A stretch of 64,000 bases of DNA from Plantago major (taxonomy: Eukaryota > Streptophyta > Magnoliopsida > Lamiales > Plantaginaceae): positions 124,001-188,000 of the forward strand of contig JAIFAC010000025.1 of assembly GCA_026545765.1 (NCBI GenBank), written 5' to 3'. Every line of letters begins with the position of its first letter. Positions within the stretch are counted from its first letter, which is position 1. Both the position numbers and the translations under genes were made by a program. Below, piece after piece: positions 11,501 to 23,254 of this stretch. Under the pieces are notes generated by a model. That model had not been told where the DNA came from and did not search any database. It saw nothing but the letters and a program-made list of their open reading frames with translations.

Positions 11501-13977
11501 ACATTATCACAATACTTAGGAAATTTTATCAAGAAAACTTTAATGACAAGTCGATATCCGAGAGGTCAATTACCTCCATGGGAGGCTCAGATATTTGTCT
11601 CTCGAGACTTTCAGCCTCGAATCTTTTCGTGATGAAGGCCTCGATGCCTCATCAATTTCCATAGGTGGGGATGTCGCAACTCGCCCCTCGCACTTCTACT
11701 CGAGTGAGCCCGTGAGTAGAAAGCATCAATAATTTAGAGAAGATTTTAGTTAACCCAAGGTGAAGAATATTTATCATCGATTTTCATATACCTTCATACC
11801 GAAGGCTCAATGATTCTTCGTAAACCTTGCTCGCTTCGGGTTTTCTTCCGCATTTCGCTTTATCTTCCTCTTTCTCGCTTGGAGCCTCATAGAAACATTT
11901 ATTTTAATGATTACACATAAACTTATAATCAAGAAGTGTTATCTTAAGAATCAATTATTACCGTGGCATGTGCTCGTATATCTTAAGAGGCGAGGTCGAG
12001 GAACCTCCTTCTCTTCGAGGTAAGCTTTTCACTTCCTCTTGTTTTTGTGTTTCTAACTCAGCCAGAATAAAGAAATTTTATGAGTAACAAGATGTATAAG
12101 CATAAAAATTTTCACAAGATAAGAGTTAAACCATTACCACCGAGTAGTTTCAGTCGATTGGTCTCGAACTGTGACCTTTCTATACTTTGGTCTTCTTGTC
12201 CAGGTAGTTTCTTTGCTTGAAGTTTCGTACTTCACACCTTTCCCGAGTATGCAACTCATTGCTTCCCCGGTTGATCATTCCGAGTAGATGTCTCAGCTTG
12301 ATCCCTCTCATCGAGTCGGGAACCCGCTTTTGCAGTGATTTTCTTCAAAGATAATCGTATTGCCGGTAATTCAAATGGAGTTCATTTACCATTTCATCAA
12401 CCACTTGTGGCTGTGGTTGTTGTGGTTGTGGTTGGTTCTGGAAGCAGGATTGGTCAAGAGAATGTTCTTCCGCATTTTTAGATGTGGCATTTCCATCAAG
12501 ATTCCGCCAAGACTAAAATACCACTCATCGTGGCTTTTTGAAGTTGTGCATAAGAAACGCTCCTCGATGATGTGTTTGCACCAACAACCTTTGCTATAGG
12601 TTCAAGAACTCCGTGGTGTAGGTTCTTCTTCGATACCTTATCACCAAGCCATCGCATAAGAACCTTAGCCCTCTTTGTTCTTTCTAGGACTTGAGAGATG
12701 ACTAGTTCATCATCTTCATCGCCGAGCTCTCATCAAGATTAGGAACCGATTGGTCCATTATTCCGCGTTTCGCAGATAGGGCTCGTGTTTTTCACCACTT
12801 TTGGCAAGATTTATGAGTTCATCGAAGGCTTTCGATTAGTCGCAACATTTCGAAAGCACTTTCTTGCCGAGTCTACTTGTTCAAGAGTTGATAACTCTTT
12901 GGCAAGATTGATGATTTCATCCGCTTTTATCACCATCTAATGCCCGCAGATATCCGAGAATCGACAACCCTTCGGTGTGTCTTCCGATTTGCCGCCAGAC
13001 TTCTTTCTTGAAGTTCGGGCTTCGTCGCAACCTTTCTTCAGATACCTTTTCGCACTTTCGCTTTTAGAACCTTTCCGAGACCCAAGAACCTTTTTCATCA
13101 AGTTTGTATACTCATATTTGTAGAGTAGGTTATCGTCATTATTTCAAATTGCCTCTCCGAGCTCAATGCCAAGCTTCTCCAAAGAAGTAGCATATCTTCG
13201 CACTATATCCCATCGTGGCCTTTCGCTCAGCTAGTCCTTTGGCAATCTTAGGCTCAAGCCTCAATTTTCTTCACAAACTTCATGAAGGCGCATTTTCCCA
13301 GCTTAAAAGGGTTTTCCAAATTTTGTCTTGTCGATTCAAAGAAGAACATCATGATCCATCGTTTCGCTTATCCGTCAAGACCTCCTTGTAGACCATCAAA
13401 GCATCTCAGAAGAATGCAAGCCAAGATATCCCAAAGGAACCATCGATGTCCGGTTCGATGTCGCAAGCTTGAACTCAAAGGTGTATCGATTTTCAAGATC
13501 ACACACGCCATCATGCTTCTTTAACACCTTCAAGGAGTTCATCATCCAGTGTTTATTTCAAAATCCTTTCCAAGATTTTGAAACTCAAACAACTTACGTA
13601 GTTGTTAAGTCCGTATGATTTCTTTCTCGATCGAGGTTTTGATGCACACTATTTCAAAGGTTTCGTAAACACAGAAATAATCTCGAGTTGTTGTAGAATT
13701 CCAACACATCGAGTGATGAAATTCCACTAGGCAGCAGATAGAAAGCCCTCGATTTGTGCCTTTTCAAGCATGTCAAGAATTAGCTTCATTTGGTTCTCTA
13801 TTCCACCGTGAGGTATTCTCAACCATGGCACCACCCCAAATCATTCTCGTGATTTGAAGTCCAATGGTCGATTAAAATCTCCTACCAATGGTTGTTCACA
13901 ATAACCAACTCGTGCTTGCTTTTCAAATAGCATCAAAGGAGGATTGAGATTTCAAAGGGTTGAACTTTTAGGGCCAT
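8540..13977 (-). pseudogene. Element A': accessory coding region after pol (fossil)
   Basis: This is roughly 5.4 kb of formerly coding sequence between pol and the 3' LTR, homologous to 29,739-33,440 plus 49,024-50,850 in B and 35,380-40,819 in C. The start is taken as the ATG at 13,977 (MAPK...-like), conserved in B and C. Recognisable parts include a globular N-terminal segment, a coiled-coil segment (10,292-10,558, rich in Leu, Gln and Asp), acidic runs (EDDEEEE near 10,860) and a conserved C-terminal segment with CPYGK (about 8,930). An extra region after pol is known in Sireviruses, where it is sometimes called env-like; I see no reliable envelope features. Function unknown; heavily broken. 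Confidence 0.65.
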
Positions 13978-14158
13978 CTCTTTATATAGTGTAGGATTTG
14001 AAATTGGTGTTTGAAAGAGATTTGATTCAAGAATTCTTGCGTAAAAACTTAATCTTGATTTGCAGAGATTGTAGAAGTTTGCAGAGAATCAAGAGAAGGA
14101 TTTGCTATTTTGTAAGATGAGTTTTGATTAGGCAAAAGTGATTTCTATGCCAAAATCC

Positions 14159-14168
14159 TATATATATA
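14159..14168 (-). promoter_or_regulatory. TATA-like site upstream of the accessory region, A'
   Basis: TATATATATA about 180 bases upstream of the accessory ATG on the minus strand, at the same place in B and C. Position would suit an internal promoter, but the motif is simple and AT-rich and there is no expression evidence. Confidence 0.3.
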
Positions 14169-14654
14169 GCAGTTGAATCTCAATGCATAAATACATACAA
14201 ATTGATTTTGTGTAAGTATCGTGATTTGCAAGGTGTGAGCAAAAGCTAGTTCGCATTAAATGCTTAGTGGGCCATGTCAATTTCAAATTCACTATTTATC
14301 GTGAATTAATTTCCACCGCATGATCAATCGCTTAATTTCATCAAGGGTCACCATTGTTTTTCAAAGAATGATCACAATCAACAAGTGTAATTGTGCCCAT
14401 TTAATGAATTTTGGCTCATAGCTTTCAATCACTTTTGTATGACCAAGAACACTGCTTGCATCCGAATCAGCCTTATACTTAGGATTTTTCCAAGTTTTTC
14501 ATCAAGATAGAAATAATGCGAAGTTTCAAGAGAGTAGTCGATCGCAGATAGTTATACTATTCTCTTTGTGTTCCCTGCTTATAGAGTGATTCAGATATCC
14601 GAAGTTCCGCCTCGTAGATCTTAAGCTATCTTTTGCTTTTTAGCCTTTTGACTT

Positions 14655-14756
14655 CGGATACCTGCTGCATTTCTCTTTCTTCTCCGATACCTGCTCCAGA
14701 TACCTCTTCTCTGATGCCCGCTCTGATACCTTCTCGGATGCCTGCTCCAGATACCG
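14655..14756 (-). repeat. Minisatellite just after pol, element A'
   Basis: About five degenerate tandem copies of the 24-28 base unit seen after pol in the other copies (minus-strand core GGTATC then CAGAGAAGAG). It lies about 35 bases beyond the end of pol. The remaining spacer up to the accessory ATG (13,978-14,650) shows no gene. Confidence 0.7.
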
Positions 14757-14788
14757 AACTCTTTCACCATCAGTAGTTCCATTAGTCC

Positions 14789-16150
14789 AAGACTATGTCT
14801 TAAGGCTAAGAATCTACTTTCTTGTAGTGGCTTAGTGAAGATATCCGCAAGTCGGTCTTCAAAGCCAATCTTGAGTATCTCTATATCGCCTTTTCAACAT
14901 GGTCTCGGCGAAGTGATGTCTAACATCAATGTGCTTTGTTCTCGCATGAAATTTAGGATTCGTAATCGCAATAGCACTTGTGTTGTCACGTAAAATGGGA
15001 GTTTTCTTCATCGAGTCCATAGTTTTAAGTTGTTGTTGTATCCACGTAATTTGTGTTGCACAACAACCAAAGCAGAATATATTCAAATTCCTGTGGTAGA
15101 AGTTGCAATTGAGTTTTGCTTCTTGCTAAACCATGAGATAAGTCTAGTACCCGTAAACCCATAAGTTCCCGAGGTGCTTTTCCTATCAAGCGTTGATCCA
15201 AAGATAATCAGCCGCCCGAGTACCCAAATAAACTCAATCCGCTTTCTTTAGGATACCACAATCCTACATCTATCGTACCTTTTACATACCTTAATATTTT
15301 CATAGCAATGTTGTAGTGTGTTTGCATTGATTTGTCTCAAATCTAGCACATACTCCAACCACAGATTGAATATCGTGTCTACTTGCAGGAGGTAAAGTAG
15401 TGAACCTATCAATTTCCTATACTTATGTTCTTCAACACTCTTATCCGATTCAAGATAGGTCATTTTGGTTCCAATGCTCATAGGTATCTTAGCATTCTTT
15501 TCGTAAGGCTTAAGATTGAATTTTGTGAGCATATCTTTCAGATACTTTGTTCGACTAATGAATATTCCATCATCGAGTTGCTTGACTTGCAATCCTAGAA
15601 AATAATTCATTTCTCCCATCATGCTCATCTCAAACTTGCTTTTCATGAGATTTGCAAAGTCATTACAAAGTTGCTTGTCCTTAGATCCAAATATGATGTC
15701 ATCAACATATACTTGAACTAAGAGTAGTTTCATCATGATTTAAGGTAAATAAAGTTTTATCAACTTCACCTTTCTTGAAACCACTTTCCGTAAGGTACTT
15801 GGCCAAAGTGTCATACCATGCTCTTGAGCCTGCTTTACCCATACAGAGCTCAGAGTTTATAGACCATTCTACTTTCTCGAGGAAACTTCAAAGCCGTGTG
15901 GTTGCTCAACATAAACTTCTTCCGCAAGTTCACCGCTTAAGAATGCACTTTTGACATCCATCCGATAAACTTTGAAATCTTTATGAGTCAAGAAGGCTAG
16001 AAAGAGTCTTATTGCATCCAATCCAACCGTGCATATGACTCACAAAATCTAAGCCTTCACCGGTAAATCCTCGCAACCAATCTTGCTTTGTTTCAAGTTA
16101 TTTCACCAGATTCATTCATCTTGTTTCGAAACCCATTTAGTTCCAATCAC
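14789..16150 (-). pseudogene. Element A': reverse transcriptase and RNase H (fossil)
   Basis: A 162-residue open stretch (15,248-15,736) reads [25 protein letters not shown] and IFISRTKY, all typical of the Sirevirus-type Ty1/copia RT palm and connection. The RNase H segment (about 14,859-15,200) has TKHIDVRHHF. The enzyme copies genomic RNA into cDNA and removes the RNA. Pol ends about 14,789. Other parts of the region match B but are broken. Confidence 0.85.
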
Positions 16151-16599
16151 GTATATTCCTTCTATAAATGGAACTAGTTTCCACTTTGTTTCTCTCAAAT
16201 TGATCCAACTCTTCTGCATTGCAGTAGATCCAGCCTTGGTCTCCTAATGCTTCTTCTATATTTTTAGTTCAATATTCGAGATGAAACATCCAAAGAGAGA
16301 ATTAGCATTTTCACTATTGCTCTCCTAGTCCTAACACCTTGATTAATTGGTCCAATTACATCCTTTGCGTGATGATCTTTGATCCATCTCATCATAGGTT
16401 TAGTGCTAGTAGGATCAATATCCAAGTGATTCAATGTGAATCACTAAGATTATGATTTGATACTTTTCAAGATTCCGAGATATCCGACATATGGGAAATG
16501 TCATGGATATCCGACACTTTTTCAAAGGTTAGAGATATCTCGAACTTGCATTTCAAAGCCTCATTTTCAGATACCTCTTCATGATGAAGGTTCTCAAGA

Positions 16600-17690
16600 A
16601 TCTGCTCCATTTCTCGAAAACTCATAGGAAATTCTCATCATGTCCGCGAGTCATCTTGTTGTTACTAGGCATTTCAAGCTTTTCTACGCCGTAGTCATCC
16701 TCACTTTCCATAATGATGTTTCTCCTTCGAGGATTCTTCTTTAGAATCCTCAAGAATAGTTCTTTGAACCTTTCTCGAGAGTTCATCATTAGAGGTGTTT
16801 TCTTATTTCCTTCATAGAATACAACATGAATTGATTCTTCAATTTTCTTTGTTCTTTGTTGTAAACTCAGAGGCTTTGCTATTTGTGGAATAACCAAGAA
16901 ATACACCTTCATCCTTTCGTTGAAATGTTCTTATAATCTTTCCCATTGTTTAGAACAAAACATTTACAACCAAATACTCTCGATGTTCGATATTAGGGGT
17001 CTACCAACCAAGATTTCATAGGGGTCTTGTCATGGTGTTTGTTTATCAAACATCTGCTCGAGTGTAGCAATGTGTTTACGCCTTCAACCCAATAAATTTC
17101 ACTTATTTCAAAGGTCACTAGCATTGTCCTTGCAGCCTTCTTTAAGGGTTCTGCTTTTCCTTTCTCGCAACACCATTTTGTCGAGGTGTTCTTACAGAGG
17201 AAAGTTGGTGTCAGATACCTTGCAGTACAAAACTCCTTTATGTAATCGTCGACAAACTCAAGACTATGGTCTGCTCGATTGCATACCTTGTCATTTTTCA
17301 TGACTTCAAGCTTTTTCAAAGAAGTTTGGTATCTCCACCGGCATCGATTTGGTTTCGTAAAGACAACCCAAGTGAATCTTGAGAAGTCATCTACAACAAC
17401 TGCATTCATACTTCTTTCCGCATAACTAGTTACGTATGATTCAAAAGATCCATGTGTAATAGTTGCAGTGGTCTAACACTAGAGTGTCCGATTTGACTTG
17501 AAAGAGATCTTAGATTGTTTCCCATCCGACAAAGTGTAATGTATACCATCCTTTCTCGAAGATGTTCGAAGGCCAACCACTAACTCTTTCGCAAGTCTGC
17601 TCGTAGTTTTGAAGTTCAAGTGACTCATTCTTTGTGCTATAACCAAGGCTCTTCTCAGGTGACCAGATTGACTCACCATGAGACATTCTT
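16600..17690 (-). pseudogene. Element A': GAG-pre-integrase and integrase (fossil)
   Basis: On the minus strand the segment starts with RMSHLNFKT (about 17,610-17,640), the His-containing GAG-pre-integrase motif, then the integrase core with VVDDFSRFTWVVF (about 17,360-17,405), where the first catalytic Asp lies, and a downstream stretch with EISEIYWVEGVNT. The C-terminal linker toward RT (16,622-16,912) is rich in Glu, Arg and Lys, as in B. Broken copy. Confidence 0.8.
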
Positions 17691-17989
17691 CAGTTGTGGA
17701 TAATGCCCAATCGGCAACATAAAGACTGCTTTTCCGCCGACCAACTAAGACTGTCTGCTTTGACTCATTGTCAATTAGTTTGCAGTATTTAGCTTTGAAT
17801 TTTATAGTAAAACCCTTGTTCGCAAACCGCTCATGCTAAATAGATTATATTTCAAATCCTTAACATGTAATACGCCGTTGATTGTTAAAGTCCTAATTTG
17901 ACGCTACAAATCCTGCAGAGAGGGATTTAATTCTCCAAAGAACTGATATCCGGTCCTCTGTTGCAAGCTTTGTAATCGACCAGATTTGC

Positions 17990-20481
17990 TTTGTCTCGCC
18001 ATGTGCTTTCCGATCCACTATCAAATAGCCATTGTGCTTTAGTCCGTGAAGCATTCTCGCATACACAACAGAAACAGAGATTAGTTCTCATATCTTTGAT
18101 GGAACCGCTGTAATTAAAAGATCTTCCAAGAGGAATCCATTTTGAATGAATTTCTTTGAAATATTCTTTGTCCGACAGAACATAAGGAGGAATTCTATTG
18201 AATGAATGTTATCATTAGTAAGAATTATTTTCCTCGTGTGTTCCTAGTGCTCCATATGATGCTTTCAGACACTGTCAGTTTCGAGTTTGCTTTTCAAAGA
18301 ACTTAGCTTTCCTTGCATTTCTTCTAGCCCTGCATTCAGATTTTCAAAGCTTGATTTAACTTCCACTTCGATAATTGCTTTGAGCAATTCTAGCTTTCAC
18401 CATCGCTTCGCTCCCGCTTGTACTCATGAGCAAGTTGTTTTCCGATGCCTTTGTAGCCAATACTGCTTCGAGCACTTGAAGCTATCTCGAGATCTTTTCT
18501 CAGCCTTTTGCTAGTCTCGTCGTCCAATTTCTTTCCGTAAAAGTGACATGGGAGAATTTGCCACCCGCAATTCTACCTTTTGAGAGACATAGCATCGCTG
18601 GTGTTTACACTTTTCGTTGTGTTTCTTTTCGTAGACGTGCTCAACAGCTTTTGTTTTTGACTTGTTTTTCCCACAAAGGTTTAGTCGAATCGCTTTCCTT
18701 TGTCAACAATCTTTTCTTCTCACCGATACTATAGATTGTATGGGAACCGCCTTTGAAAGTACTTACAAATGTTCTTCTCTCCTTACTCTTATTCAGAGTG
18801 ATAGAACAATCTGTCTGCGTATTCAAATTTCAAGTCCTTTCTTTTCAAGGATCTCTTAAGTAAGATTGTACTTCAAGAAGAGTGTCACTAGCTTTGCATA
18901 AGATTGAAAAGATAATTCTTTCTTCTCGAGTTCCTTGTTCTCGTAAAGAAGATCTTCATATTTCTTTTGTAATTCACCATCGCTTTTTATGTGACTTTTC
19001 AGATATCCGAGCTTTGAGAGATGCATTTTCAGATCCTTTCTCTCGATACTTTAACTAATTGAGAATTTTCCTTTGCAAGAGAATTCTTTTCTTCTTCAAG
19101 GTTTTCATTTAGCTCGGATCATTAGAAATTCTCTTCATAGATGTCAAGTTCTTTCCTCGAGATTTTCTAGATTTTTATTTCTCTTCATCACTTTCATAAG
19201 TATAACAAGAAGTATGTGTTACCTCATCACCATAAGATGATTTCTATGTTGAGATGTCCGACCACAATTTCAAAGAACTCCACACATTTCATTCTTCTTG
19301 AGGTCAAGTCGATTATATCATGAGTAACTCCACATAATTCTGGTGATGGTAAGGTTGAGTCATCCGAATTGTCATCTTCGTAACTGCCTCAACGCCTAGA
19401 GCATCCATTGAATTTGATTTTCTTTCTTTCTTCGCTAACAAAGCTCGCTTCTTCAAGATTCTCCTATCTTTCTTGTCACCGCCCTTAGTTTGTCGAGGTG
19501 ACAATCCTTCTTGAAGTGGCTGTTTCACAATAGAAACAGATATCGCTTCCAATTTCTCGCCTCAAGACATGATGCTTTCGAAATGGGTTTGTTCAAATGA
19601 AGCTTTGCATATTTTTGTACCGGTGATAGTTTGAGCCTAGATGCTTTTTTCAAATCTTCGCTTTCCTTCTTTCAATTTCTCGACCGATATATTTGCTCAT
19701 TTGCTGCAAAGAAGAGCATCCTCGCTTTTCCTTGCTTTTCTTCTTTCAAGTTCCTCGAGGACTAGAGCAACGCTTTTGCAACTTTTCATTGTTTGTTCTC
19801 TTGAGTCATTCTACAATCAACAAGAGTAAGATGAGAGAAAAGTTCCACCGAGTGATATTCGCATTCCTCGTTAAAATAAAAGAATTTGGTATGCTCCCAA
19901 CAGGGTTAAGACTTCGACAATAGTCTTAATCTTTTCTCGACCGAGTATCTGCTTTCCCAAGAGCCATGTCACTCATGAGAGTGGTAAATCAAATCAAGTT
20001 CTTCCGTAGTTTCAAGGTCCTTGTTTGAAATTTTGAAATTTCAACTTGAGAACTTCAACTTGTTTTCTGGTTTTCTGGCCCGCAGTATTTCTTCAATCAC
20101 CGCAGTAACTTTCGCTGCTTTAGCACCCTACGCTTTACAATCAGATGTGCTCAGTGTCGATCCGATGATGATATTACGAGCTTGACCATCCAGACGATTT
20201 CTCTTGGCATCTTCCGATGTCCGTAGTTCTCCTGCTTTCGTTCAGAATGACTCGACTAGTAGATCTCCCACTTGTCGACGATCGGTTTGTGAAGATCCTT
20301 CGCTTGATCTCCGCCTCTACCATTAGAAACCTCCATGACTTGTTCGAGTTGTTGAATGACTATCGGGCCATTCTTTATCACTTCGATCATTTCATTACTT
20401 ATGGCTTCAAGGTGGAGCATCATGTTATTTTTCCATTTCTCGTAATTCTCTGGTTTGAGAATGGGTGCATCACTCAGACAT
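17990..20481 (-). pseudogene. Element A': gag and protease (fossil)
   Basis: Gag begins at the ATG near 20,481 (start chosen by agreement with B and C), just inside the primer site. Early residues read LSDAPILKPENYEKWKNNM, the usual N-terminal gag motif of copia elements (a Trp in a KPENYxxW context). A CFYC zinc-knuckle start is visible near 19,520-19,545 and a long charged, probably coiled-coil part follows. The protease DSG motif lies near 18,015-18,037 in the WLFDSG context. Broken in many places. Confidence 0.75.
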
Positions 20482-20580
20482 ACCTGCACACTTAACACAC
20501 AAATTAAATAGTCCTCTAAATGGACAAAGTTCCTTCACCTATCTGGGATCTAGGTTCAAGGTATGCTTAGAACCTCCCGC

Positions 20581-20589
20581 CTGATACCA
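20581..20589 (-). promoter_or_regulatory. Primer binding site (initiator tRNA-Met), element A'
   Basis: On the minus strand TGGTATCAG starts two bases inside the 5' LTR. It is complementary to the 3' end of plant initiator tRNA-Met, the usual primer for first-strand synthesis in plant Ty1/copia elements. Confidence 0.85.
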
Positions 20590-20591
20590 CT

Positions 20592-21590
20592 TGTCGTCCA
20601 GATAACGGCAAAGTAAAAGACTAGAGGGGGTGAATAGTCTTTAAAACTTTTGTCGATAAAACTATTTCTCGATATCTCAATAGATATCCGATACTTAGAA
20701 TCAGAGCGAAGACTTAATAAAGATAAGTGCGTAAATGCAAGTGTGTGTGTGTCAAATGTAAATACAGTAAAGGTAAATAACAAGAAGTATAGTGGTATCT
20801 GGAGGTATGAATCCTCCAACTAATCCACTTCGGTCTTCCAGAGACCTAGAATTCACTAGAATAGATAATTGAGTTCTCCTTACAAAATCCTATTCTAAGA
20901 TTCTTAAACAAATGGTTCCCAACCAAATGTTCCTCTGAGTTGTTCCCCATTTCACCAAGTACTTCCTGCACTCGTAAACCTTGAGTTATTCCTAGCTTCC
21001 CAAGCTAAGTACTTCCTATACTCAATAACCTTGAGTTATTCCTTAGTTTCCCAAATCAAGTACTTCCTATACTCCTAACCTTGGAGTTATTCCCCATTTT
21101 TCAAACTAAGTACTTCATGTACTCCACGCCATTATGGTGTCGTTTTGGTTCGAGTTGTCGATGAGCTTTAATAACTTATTCGCTTATTCAGATAGCTCGT
21201 GAATCAAGTATACTTAATACACTTTTCAATGTATGGTATCTTGTTCTTTTACCGACCCAAGTCTTAGATAAATGTTCAAGAGAATGAATCTTTATACTTG
21301 ATCTTTCGCTTCAACTCTTTCACGTATAGTCAGTGCTTGTTTAGGATCGTGACACTTAGAACTTCAAGTTACTCAAGATCAAAAGCTTGGTCGCAAAAGC
21401 TTGAGGATAAGTAAGTCGCTTTGAGAGAGTAAGATGTCATGTTTTATTCATAATAAATTCAAGATTATTTCATAGTCATTTTTGTCTTTCATGAAATTTT
21501 TTAGAACTATAATCACCTTTCTCAGACTAAGATAAGTCATCATGTTGCTGATCAAAATCTAAACAGATATTTCTAACAAAATATCTAACA
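20592..21590 (-). repeat. Element A': 5' LTR
   Basis: A minus-strand LTR of about 1.0 kb whose inner end (TGTCGTCCAGATAACGG) adjoins the primer site and whose outer end reads ATATCTAACA. It is clearly shorter than the 1.6 kb of the other LTRs and the TATA motif of the family was not found in it. Its outer end abuts the 5' LTR of element B directly, head to head. Confidence 0.85.
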
Positions 21591-23141
21591 CTTATCTTAG
21601 TCTCAGAAAGGTGATTAGTACTCTTGGTTCACTTGAACATTGTAAAAGAGGAAACCCACTAAGTATGATAGTCTAGCTAATCTTGTATAGGATGTTAGGT
21701 CTCAAAATGTAATTTTTATTTTATGAAGAGAAGACCAAGAAGAAGACATCCAAGGTAAAGTTCAACATTGAAGATTTGAAGAAACTGCACAAGATTACTG
21801 AAACAGTTTTACAGATACCTTGGCCAGATATCTTGAAGACACGAATAGTTTTAAACAAACTGTGTCACGAGAGATATCTTAGAAATAAAAGGTCTATCTG
21901 AAAACAAGGAAAGTGTCCACAGATATCTATTCTCAGATACCTTGAGCTTTAACCACATTTCTGAAAAAGAAATATATATATATATTGTAAACAAAGTTGT
22001 TTCAATAAAAGTGGTATCCGGGTTAAAGATAAGAACGCAAAGAATCGTAGAAATGATCAAGGTTGTCTCGATAAAGCATAGTTCATGGCACTACAGACAA
22101 AAGTATAGTACAATGCATTAAATGCACTGGACAGATGTTCCAATAAAAGCAACGTAGCTTCAAGAAGAAGACAAACTCACATAAAGATTATACACATATC
22201 AATAGTTTGAATTTGATTTAAGCTTCAACGGATACTATTCAAACGACACTCAAATTCATCTATAAATATCAACACTTAGACTACTTGAGAAGAAATCAAA
22301 CACGTAACTTATCAACACATATCTTAATCTTCAAGCAACCATTTACTCCTAAGCTTCACAATACCAAAGCTCTTGATCTTAAGTAGCATCAAGTTCTAAG
22401 TGTCCCGATCCTAAACAAGCATGTATTATCCGTGAAAGAGTTGAATTGAAAGATCAAGTATCCGAGATTCATTCTCTAGAACATTTATCTAAGACTGGTT
22501 AGTAAAAGAACAAGATACCATACATTGAAAAGTGTATTAAATATACTTGATTCACGTAGCTATCTCGATTAACTAAAAGTTATTAAAGAAGCTCATCCGA
22601 CAACTCAAACCAAAACCAACACCATCACCGGCGTGGAGTATGTGAAGTACTTAGTTTGAGAAACTAAGGAATAACTCCAAGGTTATTGAGCATGTGAAGT
22701 ACTTAGCTTGGAAGCTAGGAATAGCTCAAAAGGTTTCGAAAGTACAGAAGTACTGGTCAGGAAAGCCGGGAACAACTCAAAGTGAACATTTGTCAGAACA
22801 ATTTGTTTAAGGAATCTTAGAATAGGATTTTTGTAAGGTGACCTCAATTATCTATTCTAGTGAATTCTAGGTCTTTGGAAGACCGAAGTGGATTAGTTGG
22901 AGGATTACGCCACCTCCAGATACCACTATACTTGCTGTGTTATTTACTTTTCTGTACTTACATTTCAGCAACACACACACACACTTAAACTGTTTTTGCA
23001 CTTATCTATCTTAAGTCTTCCGCGCTCTGAATATAAGTATCAGATATCTACACATATATCTGAGAAATAGTTTTTATCGACAAAATTTTAAAAGACTATT
23101 CACCCCCTCTAGTCTTTTACTTTGCCGTTATCTGACCAACA
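21591..23141 (+). repeat. Element B: 5' LTR
   Basis: A 1.55 kb plus-strand LTR ending in CTGACCAACA directly before the primer site. Compared with the 3' LTR (51,126-52,736) it is alike along its length by eye. Its left end lacks the TGTTAGATATT terminus shared by the other LTRs and passes into the A' LTR. Confidence 0.88.
22261..22268 (+). promoter_or_regulatory. LTR core promoter TATA box, element B 5' LTR
   Basis: TATAAATA in the context CATCTATAAATATCAACAC, conserved in position among the family's LTRs. In a 5' LTR this is where transcription of the genomic RNA would be set. Confidence 0.6.
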
Positions 23142-23143
23142 AG

Positions 23144-23153
23144 TGGTATCAGA
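23144..23153 (+). promoter_or_regulatory. Primer binding site (initiator tRNA-Met), element B
   Basis: TGGTATCAGA begins two bases after the LTR end CCAACA. It matches the standard plant copia primer site complementary to initiator tRNA-Met. Confidence 0.9.
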
Positions 23154-23254
23154 AAGAGGTTCACAAGCCTTCAAGACCAACCTAGATCCCCAGATAGGTG
23201 AAGGAACTTTGTCCATTTTCGAGGACTATTTAATTTGTGTGTTAAGTGTGCAGG

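Larger units (their letters stand above)
7253..21590 (-). mobile_element. Element A': Ty1/copia LTR retrotransposon, minus strand
   Basis: This is a 14.3 kb minus-strand element with, from right to left, 5' LTR (20,592-21,590), primer site, gag, protease, integrase, RT, RNase H, minisatellite, accessory region, polypurine tract and part of the 3' LTR (7,253-8,228). All parts have counterparts in B and C. Both LTRs are clearly shorter than the 1.6 kb family norm, and no target-site duplication could be matched at the ends, since both outer edges abut other LTRs of the family. It is a fossil with many breaks. The Sirevirus lineage is inferred. Confidence 0.88.
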
